Positions 20,421 through 31,000 of a stretch of DNA of 64,000 bases are shown here, one piece after another. Within the stretch, counting starts at the first letter, position 1. Each line of letters starts with the position of its first letter. The stretch is from Thraustochytrium sp. TN22 (Eukaryota > Sar > Bigyra > Thraustochytrida > Thraustochytriidae), in contig JABLUY010000024.1 in assembly GCA_013306675.1 (NCBI GenBank), forward strand, positions 158,819 to 222,818, in the 5' to 3' direction. The notes below the pieces were generated by a model, which had not been told where the DNA came from, made no database searches, and worked only from the letters and a program-made list of their open reading frames with translations. The position numbers and the translations under genes were made by a program.

Positions 20421-21674
20421 ATGCTGGCGCGCGGGCAGGCGCGGGCGGCCGCAGGGCGCGCGGCGGCGCAGTGGCAGGCGACGCGCGGCGTGACGGCGTT
20501 CGCGCAGCGGTGGCCGGAGATCAAGGCCAAGGCGCTGCTGGGCGGCGGCGAGGACCGCATCGCCAAGCAGCATGAGCGCGGCAAGCTGACGGCGCGCGAG
20601 CGCATCGCGCTGCTGCTGGACCACGGCTCCTTTATCGAGTACGACAGCCTCAAGTTGCACCGCTGCACGGACTTTGGCATGGAGAAGCAGCAGTACTACG
20701 GCGACGGCGTGGTGACGGGCTACGGCTACATCAACGGGCGGCCGGTCTTTGTGTTCTCGCAGGACTTCACTGTCTTCGGCGGCAGTCTCAGCGAGACGCA
20801 CGCCGAGAAGATCTGCAAGATCATGGACAAGGCCATGAAGGTGGGCGCGCCCGTGATTGGCATCAATGACTCGGGTGGCGCGCGCATCCAGGAGGGCGTG
20901 GCCTCGCTCGGCGGCTACGCCGAGGTCTTCCAGCGCAACGTCGAGGCCTCGGGCGTCGTGCCGCAGATCAGCCTCATCTGCGGCCCCTGCGCCGGCGGTG
21001 CCGTCTACAGCCCGGCCATCACGGACTTCACCATGATGGTGCGCGACACCTCGTACTGCTTCATCACCGGCCCCGAGGTCGTCAAGACCGTCACCCAGGA
21101 GGAGGTCACCCAGGAGGAGCTCGGCGGCGCCAAGGCGCACATGACCAAGTCCGGCGTCGCGCACCTCGCCTACGACAACGACGTCGAGGCGCTGCGCATG
21201 ACCCGCGAGCTCTTCGACTTCCTCCCGCTTAGCAACAGCTCCGAGGTCCCGCGCCGCGAGACGCTCGACCCGCGCGACCGCGCCGACCCCACGCTCGACA
21301 TGATCGTCCCGGAGGACCCCAACCACCCGTACGACATGAAGATCATCATCCGCAAGGTCCTCGACGAGATGGACTTTTACGAGATCCAGCCCGACTTTGC
21401 CAAGAACATCGTCGTCGGCTTTGGCCGCCTCGATGGCCGCACCGTCGGCGTCGTCGGCAACCAGCCGCTCGAGCTCGCCGGCTGCCTCGACATCAACTCC
21501 TCCACCAAGGCCGCCCGCTTTGTGCGCTTCTGCGACGCCTTCAACATCCCGCTCGTCACCTTCGTGGACGTGCCCGGCTTCCTCCCCGGCACCGCCCAGG
21601 AGCACGGCGGCATCATCCGCCACGGCGCCAAGCTCCTCTACGCCTACGCCGAGGCCACCGTGCCCAAGCTCACC

Positions 21675-21718
<44 letters not shown>

Positions 21719-22007
21719 CTCCAAGCACCTCCGCGCCGACACCAACCTTGCCTGGCCCTCGGCCGAGATCGCCGTCATGGGCGCCAAGGGTGCCGTCGAG
21801 ATTATCTTCCGCGGCAAGAACGTCGAGGAGGAGACCGAGCGCTACAAGGAGCGCTTTGCCAACCCTCTTGTCGCCGCCGCTCGCGGCTTTGTCGACGACA
21901 TCATTGTGCCCTCGGCTACCCGCCGCCACCTCTGCGAGGAGCTCGAGCTCCTCCAGGGCAAGAAGGAGCACCGCCCCAGCCGCAAGCACGGCAACATTCC
22001 TCTTTAA
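20421..22007 (+). CDS. PCCB: Propionyl-CoA carboxylase beta chain, mitochondrial
   Basis: Encodes 528 aa from ATG 20421. A longer in-frame extension upstream is rejected because it is repeat-derived. An Arg/Ala-rich, acid-free leader (about 1-25) looks like a mitochondrial presequence. The carboxyltransferase domain follows, starting [19 protein letters not shown] and [16 protein letters not shown]. It has the acyl-CoA-binding glycine-rich [19 protein letters not shown] and [17 protein letters not shown] in the N-half, and [14 protein letters not shown] and [17 protein letters not shown] in the C-half. Length and motifs match PCCB closely; methylcrotonyl-CoA carboxylase beta is less like it. 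The enzyme makes methylmalonyl-CoA from propionyl-CoA together with a biotin-bearing alpha chain that is not in this window. Confidence 0.93.
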
Positions 22008-22655
22008 ATTTTCCTTCACTGCAGTGCCACCATTTTTTGCCCTTCTTACAGACGTGATGATGACGCGGACGATCTCTCTTGTCATTGGACACAAGGCGCA
22101 CGAAGTCACAACAGAGGCAAGCTGGTGCTAAGTGACTTCCCCAGTCCCGGCCATGGCCTTGTCGACACTCGTGGCGGATCTTGCCAGTGCTCTCCTGGTC
22201 CGCGCCATCGAGCATCACGGTGATCACGTCCTCGGTTTCTCCAGTGGCCATGGTTCTCGAGGCCGCCCGGCCGCCAGCTGATGGTGACTGCTGAGTCGCA
22301 GCGCATGCTCCCGTGCGGCCAGACCCGTGCCATCATGTCCGCCGCCTCTTCAAAACCTTCAGCCCGCCCTGGTGTGCGATCCACGAGGCCCGGCCGTGCG
22401 TGCTTCATGCCGTGGCCCGAAATGGCCGGGCCCGGGCAGCGAGGGAATCGGACGGTATCTTGGATTACACTCCGGTGCGGTCGCGAAGCGCAGCAGCAGC
22501 GCAGCAGCGCAGTGCAGCAAACACGCAAAAGAAAGCCGCACGCGGAAACTGCAAGGCAGGAGGAGCCTCGAGCCGGCCCCGCCCACGTGATCGCGCCCGC
22601 GCCCGCCGAGCAGCAGCAGCTACAGCAAGAGCTACAGCAAAAGCGACCGGAAAGG
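22008..22655. other. Intergenic region between PCCB and PGK
   Basis: 0.65 kb with the PCCB 3' flank and the PGK promoter/5' UTR. No gene seen. The reading frame of PGK remains open upstream of its ATG, but that part is low complexity (AGCAGC repeats). Confidence 0.4.
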
Positions 22656-24065
22656 ATGAGCCTCCTGAGCAAGGCGAGCCTGGAGGATGTGGAGCTGCAG
22701 GGCAAGCGCGTGCTGATGCGCGTGGACTTCAACGTGCCGTTCGACAAGGCGACGGGCGAGATCAGCAACGATCAGCGCATGGTGGCGGCGCTGCCCAGCA
22801 TCCAGTACGCGCTGGACAAGGGCGCCAAGTCGGTGGTGCTCATGTCGCACCTGGGCCGGCCGGACGGCCAGCCCAACGCCAAGTTCTCGCTCAAGCCCGT
22901 GGCGACGCGCCTCGGCGAGCTGCTCAAGCGCGATGTGACCTTCCTCGAGGACTGCGTCGGCGAAAAGGTCGAGGCGGCCTGCGCCGACCCGGCGTCTGGC
23001 TCCGTCATCCTGCTGGAGAACCTGCGCTTCCACATCGAGGAGGAGGGCAAGGGCAAGGACGCCGAGGGTAACAAGGTCAAGGCGGACGCGGACAAGGTCG
23101 AGGCCTTCCGCGCCTCCCTCACCAAGCTCGGCGACGTCTTCGTCAACGACGCCTTCGGCACGTGCCACCGCGCGCACTCCTCCATGGTTGGCGTCAAGCT
23201 GGAGCGCGTCGGCGGCTTCCTCGTCAAGAAGGAGCTCGACTACTTTGGCGCGGCGCTGCAGGATCCCGCGCGTCCCTTCGTCAGCATCCTCGGTGGTGCC
23301 AAGGTCGAGGACAAGCTCAAGCTCATCATGAACATGCTCGACATCGTCAACATCATGATCATCGGCGGCGGCATGGCCTTCACCTTCAAGAAGGTCGCCG
23401 GCATGGAGATTGGTGGCAGCCTCTTCGACGAGGCCGGCGCCGAGCTCATCCCCAAGATCCTCGAGAAGGCCAAGGCCAAGGGCGTCGAAATCTACCTGCC
23501 CTCGGACTTCATCGCCGCCGACAAGTTTGCCGCCGACGCCGAGAACAAGGTCGTCACCGAGGAGGAGGGCGTGCCGGAGGGCTGGATGGGTCTGGACATT
23601 GGCCCCAAGTCTGGCGAGGAGTTTGCCAAGGTCATCGCCTCGGCCAAGCTCGTCGTCTGGAACGGCCCCATGGGCGTCTTTGAGTTCCCCAACTTCGCCA
23701 AGGGCACCAAGGCCGTCATGGATGCCGTCGTCGACGCCACCAAGGCCGGCGCCACCACCATCATCGGCGGCGGCGACACCGCCACTTGCTGCACCAAGGA
23801 GTACTTTGACACCGAGGACAAGGTTTCCCACGTCTCCACTGGCGGCGGCGCCTCGCTCAACCTCCTCGAGGGCGTCGAGCTCCCCGGTGTCGCTGCGCTC
23901 AGCGAGAAGAAGGTACGCCAGACCGCCTCCATCCCGCTCACGAAGGCGGCGCCTGCCAAGGCCTCCGGTCTCATGGCGCGTCTCGAGGAGCACCCCCTCG
24001 CTGTCGCTGGTGTTGCCGCCCTCGCCGTTATGGCCCTCTCCGCTGCTCTCGCTCGCAGGAACTGA
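22656..24065 (+). CDS. PGK: Phosphoglycerate kinase with C-terminal membrane anchor
   Basis: Encodes 469 aa from ATG 22656 ([19 protein letters not shown]). The catalytic core is complete: substrate-binding [10 protein letters not shown] (21-30), SHLGRPDG, the basic [10 protein letters not shown] region, nucleotide-binding GGAKVEDKL (about 210), hinge region WNGPMGVFE, and GGGDTATCC (about 368-376). It phosphorylates ADP from 1,3-bisphosphoglycerate in glycolysis. After the usual core end (about 417) comes a tail of roughly 50 residues: a basic, Ala/Pro-rich linker, then a hydrophobic helix [17 protein letters not shown] ending RRN at the C-terminus. A single moderately hydrophobic helix at the extreme C-terminus with basic flanks is the pattern of mitochondrial outer-membrane or peroxisomal tail anchors. 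No N-terminal presequence is obvious. Confidence 0.95.
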   Translation: MSLLSKASLEDVELQGKRVLMRVDFNVPFDKATGEISNDQRMVAALPSIQYALDKGAKSVVLMSHLGRPDGQPNAKFSLKPVATRLGELLKRDVTFLEDCVGEKVEAACADPASGSVILLENLRFHIEEEGKGKDAEGNKVKADADKVEAFRASLTKLGDVFVNDAFGTCHRAHSSMVGVKLERVGGFLVKKELDYFGAALQDPARPFVSILGGAKVEDKLKLIMNMLDIVNIMIIGGGMAFTFKKVAGMEIGGSLFDEAGAELIPKILEKAKAKGVEIYLPSDFIAADKFAADAENKVVTEEEGVPEGWMGLDIGPKSGEEFAKVIASAKLVVWNGPMGVFEFPNFAKGTKAVMDAVVDATKAGATTIIGGGDTATCCTKEYFDTEDKVSHVSTGGGASLNLLEGVELPGVAALSEKKVRQTASIPLTKAAPAKASGLMARLEEHPLAVAGVAALAVMALSAALARRN

Positions 24066-24468
24066 CTCTCCGTACTCTACGCGCGCTCACAGGCTTGATG
24101 ACGATGCTCTATCCCAAGAAAATGTTTCAGCATCTGCTTGACATCTCACGTTGCCTTTCCTCCCTGTGAGGAGTGACCATCGGCTCCAAGGCTTGCCTGC
24201 CTTTTCATAGAAGCGAACTTATTCTAAGAAAAAACGCTACACACTGCATGCATCGCATGAGTCACCTTCACCGCCTTGCCACTGCAGGATGTCGCATCTC
24301 CGCCACAACGAGCGATCATCACTGACAGTCGGATGTCTCGAGTCCTTTCTTATCTACGTAATTGCAGTAATTGCATGCAGGTCAGCCGAGTTGGTAAACA
24401 CCGTGCATGAGCATGAGCTCGTGCACGTGGATGTGATTTTGCCCCGTCGCCGCTTTATGTTTTCAAAC
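24066..24468. other. Convergent 3' intergenic region between PGK and the CoA-transferase
   Basis: Relatively AT-rich compared with the genes, as expected for 3' untranslated DNA. No gene seen. Confidence 0.4.
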
Positions 24469-26664
24469 TTAGGCCGCCTTGTTCTCAATGGTCTCCTTGA
24501 GGCGAGTCATGACGTCATCAAAGTCGGAGCGGGAGACATTTTGAGTGCCGTTTCCGAGGATACGGAGGATGTCGCGGTTGGAGAAGTTCATCTGCAGAAA
24601 GTCCTCGACGCCCTCCTTGAAGGTGGAGCGGGAAATGGTATCGTCGCCCTTGCTGATGGTCTCCCAAATATCGGCGTTGGAGCTGAGGTTCATGTCGCGG
24701 ACGAGCTTCTGGCGGGAGAACGCCTTGCCGCCGAGGCGCCGGATGCTGAGTAGGTAGCGCTCGTCAATGTCCTCGAGCAGCCTGGTGAGCTCCTCGGCGT
24801 ACTCGGGGAGGATGTCACTGCGCTCATAGGTGGCGATACAATGCACCTTGTTGAGGCCGTTGTCGGTGATGCGGTCGAGGTTCTCTCTGACCTCGTCGCA
24901 GAGCGCGTGCAGGGTCTTCTCGTTACGCACGCAAATGCCGCTGCAGTCCATGAAGAGCGTGTTGGTGTCCTCCTTGAAGTGTAGACGCTTGGAGAAGGCG
25001 CTCTGGTCGCGGAAGAAGTCGTCTTCCATGACCATCTGGTCGTCGCGGAAGATGCGCTCGTCCATGAGCTTGACGTTCTCCTTGTTGACGATGGGCTTGG
25101 GGTCCATGTACGGGAGGATCTGCGTGTCAATGTCGATGCCGGGAGCCACCTCGGTCAGCTCGAGGCCCTCAGGGGTCAGCTCGAAGACGGCGCGCTCCGT
25201 GATGTAGCGAACGTTCTGCGCCATGGCGAGCGCCTGGTCGCCGGAGAAGGTCACCTCGCGCACCGAGGTGAACATGGGGATCTCGCCCTCCTGGTCAATG
25301 ACCAGCTTGCCATCCTTAGTGGACACCTTGAGGCCCTTCTTGGTGAAGGTGCCGAGGAAGTTGACGCGGTGCGTGGACTGGGTGATGTCAATGAAGCCGC
25401 CCGGGCCGATGTAGCGCTCGCCGAGCTTGGACACATTCACGTCGCCGTTGCCGGCGTCGATCTCCGCCGCGCCCAGGTAGCAGATGTTGAGGCCGCCGCC
25501 GTTGTAAATGTCAAACTGCTGCGAGGTGTCCACGCAAGCCTGCGGGTTGTAGGCCGGGCCAAAGTTGTGGCCGCTCAGACCGAGACCGCCAAAGAGGCCA
25601 GCCTCGGTCGTCAGCGTGACGTACTTGAGGATGGACTCCTCCGCCGCGACGTTGGCCACGAACTCGGGCGCGCCAATGCCAAGGTTGACCATGTCGTACG
25701 GGCGCAGCTCCATCGCGGCGCGGCGGCCCATGATCTTCTTGGGCGACATGGGCAGGCGCGGTAGGTCGTCGAGCGGGATGCGCACCTCGCCGGACTGCGC
25801 CGGGTCGTAGCCCTGGTAGTAGCCCATGCGACCCTTGTGTTCCGGGTCCGCCAGCACGATGGCGTCCACCAGCGGGCCGGGCACCTTGACGTCGCGCATG
25901 CTGAGGGAGCCGGCCTGCGCGATGCGGTCCACCTGCGCGATCACGATGCCGCCGCTGGCGCGCGCCGCCGTGGCCAACAGCAGCGGGTCCGGCGACACGC
26001 TCTCGTTCTCCAGGGTCAGGTTGCCGTCCGTGTCGGCCGTGGTGGCCTTGATGATGCTGACCTCAATGTTGATGGGCTTATAGCGCAGGAACTCCTGGTC
26101 GTCGATCGTCACAACCTCGACCAGGTCAGTCTTGGTGAACTCGTTCAGCTTGCCACCGGCGTGCCGCGGGTCCACGAAGGTACCGAGGCCCACCTTGGTG
26201 AAGTGCCCGGCCGTGTTGCTCGCGCGGCTGCGCACCATGCGGGCCACCGAGCCCATCGGCAGCGCGTACGCCTCGATCTCGTTCGCGCGAATGAGCGGAT
26301 GCAGGTCTGGGCTCTGCCCAAAGTGGCTCGCCACCACGCGCTTCAGCATGCCCTTGTGCTTGAAGTGGTTCGTGCCGCGCTCGCCCTCCGGGTCGCCGCA
26401 CCCAAAGAACATGAGCGTCAGGTCGCGCGGCGCCTGCGTCTCCTGAAAGTGCGCGCCCAGAGCGCGCAGCACCGTCTCCGGCAAGGCCTGAGTCACGAAT
26501 CCGGAGATCAGCACCGTGTCGCCGCTACGCACCAGCGACGCCGCATCGCGCTTGTCCACCACCTTACTCTGCGACATGGTCGTGAACAGGCTGCGATACC
26601 GCCTGAACTCCTTCACCGGAGCCGCGCGCGCCCACGGGCGCGCCAGCTTCGACAGCCCCGCCAT
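24469..26664 (-). CDS. Propionate/acetate CoA-transferase (fused family I, YdiF/Pct type), probably mitochondrial
   Basis: Encodes 731 aa from ATG 26664. A basic N-terminus (about 1-30, MAGLSKLARPWARAA) suggests a mitochondrial presequence. Residues about 35-530 form a fused alpha-beta family I CoA-transferase, with GDTVLISGFV at the start, the oxyanion region GIGAPEFVANVA and the active-site block LTTEAGLFGG, in which Glu354 is the predicted covalent CoA-thioester residue. A further segment (about 570-665, KEDTNTLFMDCSGICVRNE) is typical of the longer members of this group. The last 65 residues (ISKGDDTISRSTFKEGVEDF and a second similar helix pair) look like a degenerate EF-hand pair. It likely moves CoA between acetate, propionate or succinate; the substrate cannot be fixed from sequence. 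PCCB lies nearby. Confidence 0.85.
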   Translation of the reverse strand: MAGLSKLARPWARAAPVKEFRRYRSLFTTMSQSKVVDKRDAASLVRSGDTVLISGFVTQALPETVLRALGAHFQETQAPRDLTLMFFGCGDPEGERGTNHFKHKGMLKRVVASHFGQSPDLHPLIRANEIEAYALPMGSVARMVRSRASNTAGHFTKVGLGTFVDPRHAGGKLNEFTKTDLVEVVTIDDQEFLRYKPINIEVSIIKATTADTDGNLTLENESVSPDPLLLATAARASGGIVIAQVDRIAQAGSLSMRDVKVPGPLVDAIVLADPEHKGRMGYYQGYDPAQSGEVRIPLDDLPRLPMSPKKIMGRRAAMELRPYDMVNLGIGAPEFVANVAAEESILKYVTLTTEAGLFGGLGLSGHNFGPAYNPQACVDTSQQFDIYNGGGLNICYLGAAEIDAGNGDVNVSKLGERYIGPGGFIDITQSTHRVNFLGTFTKKGLKVSTKDGKLVIDQEGEIPMFTSVREVTFSGDQALAMAQNVRYITERAVFELTPEGLELTEVAPGIDIDTQILPYMDPKPIVNKENVKLMDERIFRDDQMVMEDDFFRDQSAFSKRLHFKEDTNTLFMDCSGICVRNEKTLHALCDEVRENLDRITDNGLNKVHCIATYERSDILPEYAEELTRLLEDIDERYLLSIRRLGGKAFSRQKLVRDMNLSSNADIWETISKGDDTISRSTFKEGVEDFLQMNFSNRDILRILGNGTQNVSRSDFDDVMTRLKETIENKAA

Positions 26665-28013
26665 CTGGGCTGTCGGTTGTCTGCCGCCTCTACTGCCGCG
26701 CTGTCGCCGCCGCCGGCCGCAGCTGCCGCCGCCGCCGCCGCTGTTGCTGTCGCTGTCGCTGCCGCTGCCGCTGCCGCTGTAGCTCGACCTCTAGCTCTAG
26801 CTAGCTAGCTCAGCCGCCCGCGCGAGCCGAGCTTTCCAGTGAAGAAGGTCACCGAAATGGTTTTGCCAAGGATGCCGAGCGAGCGAGCGAGTCCCGCCAA
26901 GATCTTTCAGTCGCTCGCGCGCGAGCGAGCGCAGTCAGCGCAAACGCACACCGTGCTGACGCCTAGGCCCTAGCCGTCACCGCTCAGGCTGGCCTTCGCA
27001 CTGCAGTCAGAGTCAGTGCCGAGTCGTGCTGACCACCACCCGGCCTTGAAGAAGGCTTGCCTGCCACTGCCAGGCCTGCACTGGAGCGCCTGCTTGCCTA
27101 GCTCCCCGACGGAGAGGCAGAATGGATGCCTGGTCAGCAGATGCCGCAGTGCAGCGCATCGTGCGAGCTCAGGTTGCAGGGGCTGGTGCCTTCAGTTGGA
27201 GCTGAAGGTGATGCGAACGCAGTAGCGCTGCGCCCGCCCTGGAAGCCCGAGCCCGACCGCCGGGGCCGGTTCGCGGGTCCAGTGCCTGTTTGTTAGACAC
27301 TGAGAGACTCACATGTCAGCTCCTCGCCAGGTTGCTGGTACTGATCGGCCACTGACTACTGCTACGGCTACGGCCTGGCTGCTTCTCCCCGACAGTAGGC
27401 AGGTGCCTGCCAGTCTGTGCCAGACGGCACTCAATCCTTCACGATGCCACCTGGCATGGTCGGCCAGACTCGGCCTGGTTCGCACCATCTCGTTCGTTAT
27501 GCAGCGAAGGTGACCAGCTCAGCTGCACATGCAAATCTCGGGTCTGAGTTCGGCTTCGCGCGCTGACCTTGGAAACCGGGTGGTACCAAACCAACCTCCG
27601 GACCGCAATTTCCACACTTCGATGGACCTGGCCACGGAGACCTGGGGCCCGTGAACCGGCCGGGCCCGGGCGACATGAGTCGGACGCCTAGGTGGCCGTG
27701 AGAGGTCTACAAGCCAGGACGCGTAGCTCTCTAGCTAGGCACCTGACTTGCAGCGCTGGCGCTGGGGCAGTGCTCGAGCCCCAGGATCGCTGGCTGAGCT
27801 GAGCCAACCCGGTCGCTCGCTCTATCCCCTCTCAGATCCCGCTCGGAGTCTTGGTCTCACTGCATCAGCCCTGTCAGTCTTGCTTGGTCTCATACCCGCG
27901 AAAAGCTAGAGCTGGGGAGTCTGTTTTGAGCGTCGCTGCGAATCTTAGCCAAGGCCTCCACGGCCTTGGCAACCGAAAATCCATCTTCATCATGATCATT
28001 TTCATCGAAAGCT
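26665..28013. other. Intergenic region, no gene seen
   Basis: 1.35 kb between the CoA-transferase start and the 3' end of the first FG-GAP gene. It contains TAGC-rich blocks (26780-26814 and about 27724-27738) and a GAGC-rich stretch (26876-26930). No plausible exon was found on either strand. Confidence 0.45.
26780..26814. promoter_or_regulatory. AGCTAGCTAGCT block upstream of the CoA-transferase
   Basis: Repeated TAGCT words 116-150 bp upstream of the ATG at 26664, like the blocks near 8735 and 46344. A promoter role is only inferred. Confidence 0.35.
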
Positions 28014-31000
28014 TCAAGCGACCGTAATAGAGTTGCTTGTGGGCCGGCCAGCGAACGCAGCCTCCGTGTCCTGCTCGGAGATTCTCTCGCGCTGGGTGCT
28101 GCTCGCGTGCTTGGAGGAGCTTCCACGGCGCGCGAGCACCACCGCGAAGACGATACTGACTGCCTCAAGCGCAAAGACGATTGCAACGAGCGTGCTCGTG
28201 GCACCCTGGCCGAGAACGCCGAGTTCGGCGGCCACGCCGATGCAGCCCAGCGCTTGCAGCAGCGCGAGCGAGGCCTGCGCGAGAAAGAGGTTGCTGCGGT
28301 CGCAGTACGGGGCGAGGCGCTCCGAGAGCTTCAGAAAAATGCCGCTGGCCACGGCGAAGAAGAGCGCGCCGCCACCTGCTGACGATTGTTGTGCGAGCAG
28401 AAAGACCGAGGAGAGCACGAAGCGCTGGCCCAGATCCACGCTCACGTACCACGAACAGCGGTCCGGGTACGGCCGTGTCAAGAACGCCACAGCTGTCAAG
28501 AGCGCCGTCCGGTACGTGGCCGGCCGCGGCTTGGCCGCCGTGGCCGCCTCCGCCGCCATAGTAATGCCTTGGCGCCGCGCGTAGGCCGCGCTCAGCGTGA
28601 AGAGTGCCGCCACGCCCAGCGGGTACACGCCCAGCATGGCGCCCGCGTACCCGCGCGCCAGCTCGCTGTCCAGCGAGTCGTAATCCACCGAGTAGTCGGC
28701 ACGAAGCGCCCTATACGGCGCCGGGTCCCCGGCGTAGCGCGGCATCTCCTGGTACAGGAAGCTCTCCGTCAGGGTGAGTGCAACGCCCACGTACACAAAG
28801 AGCAAGATCTGGAAACTCGCCCAGATGGCACAGTTGGTGGCGCCCAGCGAGGCGCGTGACCGAGGTCTCCGCAAGGCCGTGAGTGCGACCACAGAGAGCA
28901 CGAGCGCGATGCTCGCAAGGGGCAGGAGCGTCACAGCCAGGAGCGAGTCGTACTGCGTGGGCGATGCGAAACAGCCCACCTCTAGGAAGCGCAGCAACTT
29001 CACCACGTGCGCCTCCAGAATCGCGTGCACTGGAATCGAGGCCGACGTGGCCGGCAGCAGGGACGAGGTGCGCACAAAGAGCGACGAGAGCTGCGCGAAA
29101 GCGACCACCATGCGGACCTTGTCGCCAGCCGTGTGGCCGCCCCCGCCCTGCGCGCGCTGCTTCAGGTCCTCCTCAGGCGTCACCGGCCGCACCTCGAAGC
29201 GGTTGCGGAGATGCCTTGCAATTCGCGCGACGCAGGCCAGCCGCCCGCACGCGCAGCACGCGCCGCGCTCGGCGCCCTCCTCGTCGCCAAAGGAAATGTA
29301 CACGAGACCTGCGGTCACTGCCGGCGTCAGCACCAGCAGTGCCGTCAGAGAGGCCACGACGGCCACGATCACCTGGTCGTGTTCTGCCATGTCCTTTGAA
29401 CACGGCTCGCACCGTCCATCCTGTAGCGCTGCGCCCTCCTCGCACTCCACACACAGAACGCCTTGATGGTACGGCGCGCAATAATCCCCAAAGTCGCCAC
29501 CTTTGCACGCACTGCCGTCCCCGCGACAGGCGAGCATGTCCTGGCTCGATCGTGCGATGCGCCAGTAGCCCGCACGCAGTGGCACAGTGTCCAGCGTCAG
29601 GCCCGCCAGCTCGCACATGACACCCTCTGCAAAGGACGTCTCCGCGCACAAAACCGGATCATCGCCGAGCATCAGGGAACCCGCCCCCGACGTGCAGTTC
29701 GCGCTCGACCTCGCCCCCAGATCCAGCGTCACGGGAAAGTCATCCGGGCACGCGGTGCAGCTCCCATTGTCATCGTAAAAGTTCTTCGCACAGACGCAAT
29801 CCTCGCCGACGACGGTGCGGTCTGAGGGGCACGCGCAGTCCGCCTCACTCGTGGCACCCACGGCCCACGTCAGCGCGGAGGCCGGCGTGCACGCCGAGCA
29901 GGAGGTCGTCATGCCCGTCACGTTCGAATACGTGCCCAGCGGGCACTCGTCGCAGCGGCCCGCCTCCGCGTTCAAGTACGTCCCGGCCGGGCAATGGCAC
30001 GCAAAGGATCCACCGTCCTGCGCCACTGTGACGAAGCCCTCCTTACATTGGCAGTCCTCGAGCGTGAGCGCCTCGGGCCACGCCGGCAGACGGGTCGTCT
30101 GCGAGTACGCCGGGCACGCCTGGTCGCAGTCGCGCCCGTACACGTCATCACGCGCACACAGCTCGCACGCGTCGCCCGTGAAGGTGTCCTGCTTGTAGCA
30201 CAGGCACGTGCCGATGGCATCCCAGATCGAGTCGTCCACCTGAGCCGGCAGCTCCCCGCCGAGGAGGGCCAGGGCGACGTCGCTCAGCGTCGCGTACTCC
30301 AAGAGCTCCGGCCGCACGCACGTGCCGCGAAAGGAGCACGCCGAGAGGCACTCGCGTGCCGTGTTGCGAAAGAACCAGAATCCTGTCTCGTCCTCGTCGT
30401 AAGACAACGCGTCCAGATCGCCATCTAGGTCGAAGTCTGCAATCTCCACGGCTTCGAAGCCTATAGGGCTCACGAAGGGATCTCCAGTCCCGTCAATCTC
30501 CATGAAGGAGGGCGTGCTGACGCTGCCGTAGTTGCGCCAGTACCAGAGCAACCCCTGGCCCTCATACGGTTCGAGGAGCACCATGTCTAGCAACCCATCT
30601 CGGTCCTGGTCCGCCAGCTTCACGCGCGTGTACCTATCCGATGCAATGCTCGTCTTCCACACCGCCGCGGCGCTGCCAAAGTCCGGCGCGCTCGCTGTCC
30701 CGCGGTTCCGCAGGTAGACAATTTGCGTCGCCAGGAGCAGGACGGCGTCCGGAATGCCGTCGCCGCTCAGGTCACCAAAGGCCACGTCCAGAGGCTGCTC
30801 GCCGCGCGAGCGGAACGGGTCTGTCGCCGCCGCAAATGACGCAAAGATCGGCACCTCCCCTGCCCAGCCCGTCGCCTTGAGGAGGCGCGGTGCCTTGCCC
30901 TGGCAAAGCGCTACTACATCGGGGAGGCCGTCCCCGGTGAGATCGCTCAGCACGACGCGCTTGAGGTTGCACGTGCTGTCGGAGCCCCAAGTCAGCGTGG

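Noticed and set aside
19905-22109. Long minus-strand reading frame (about 730 aa) opposite PCCB
   Set aside because: It is the antisense shadow of the PCCB coding frame in GC-rich DNA. Its sequence is Ala/Asp/Leu/Val-rich with no domain, while PCCB on the plus strand is unmistakable.
22632-23993. Minus-strand frame opposite PGK
   Set aside because: Antisense by-product of GC-rich third positions; no recognisable motifs.
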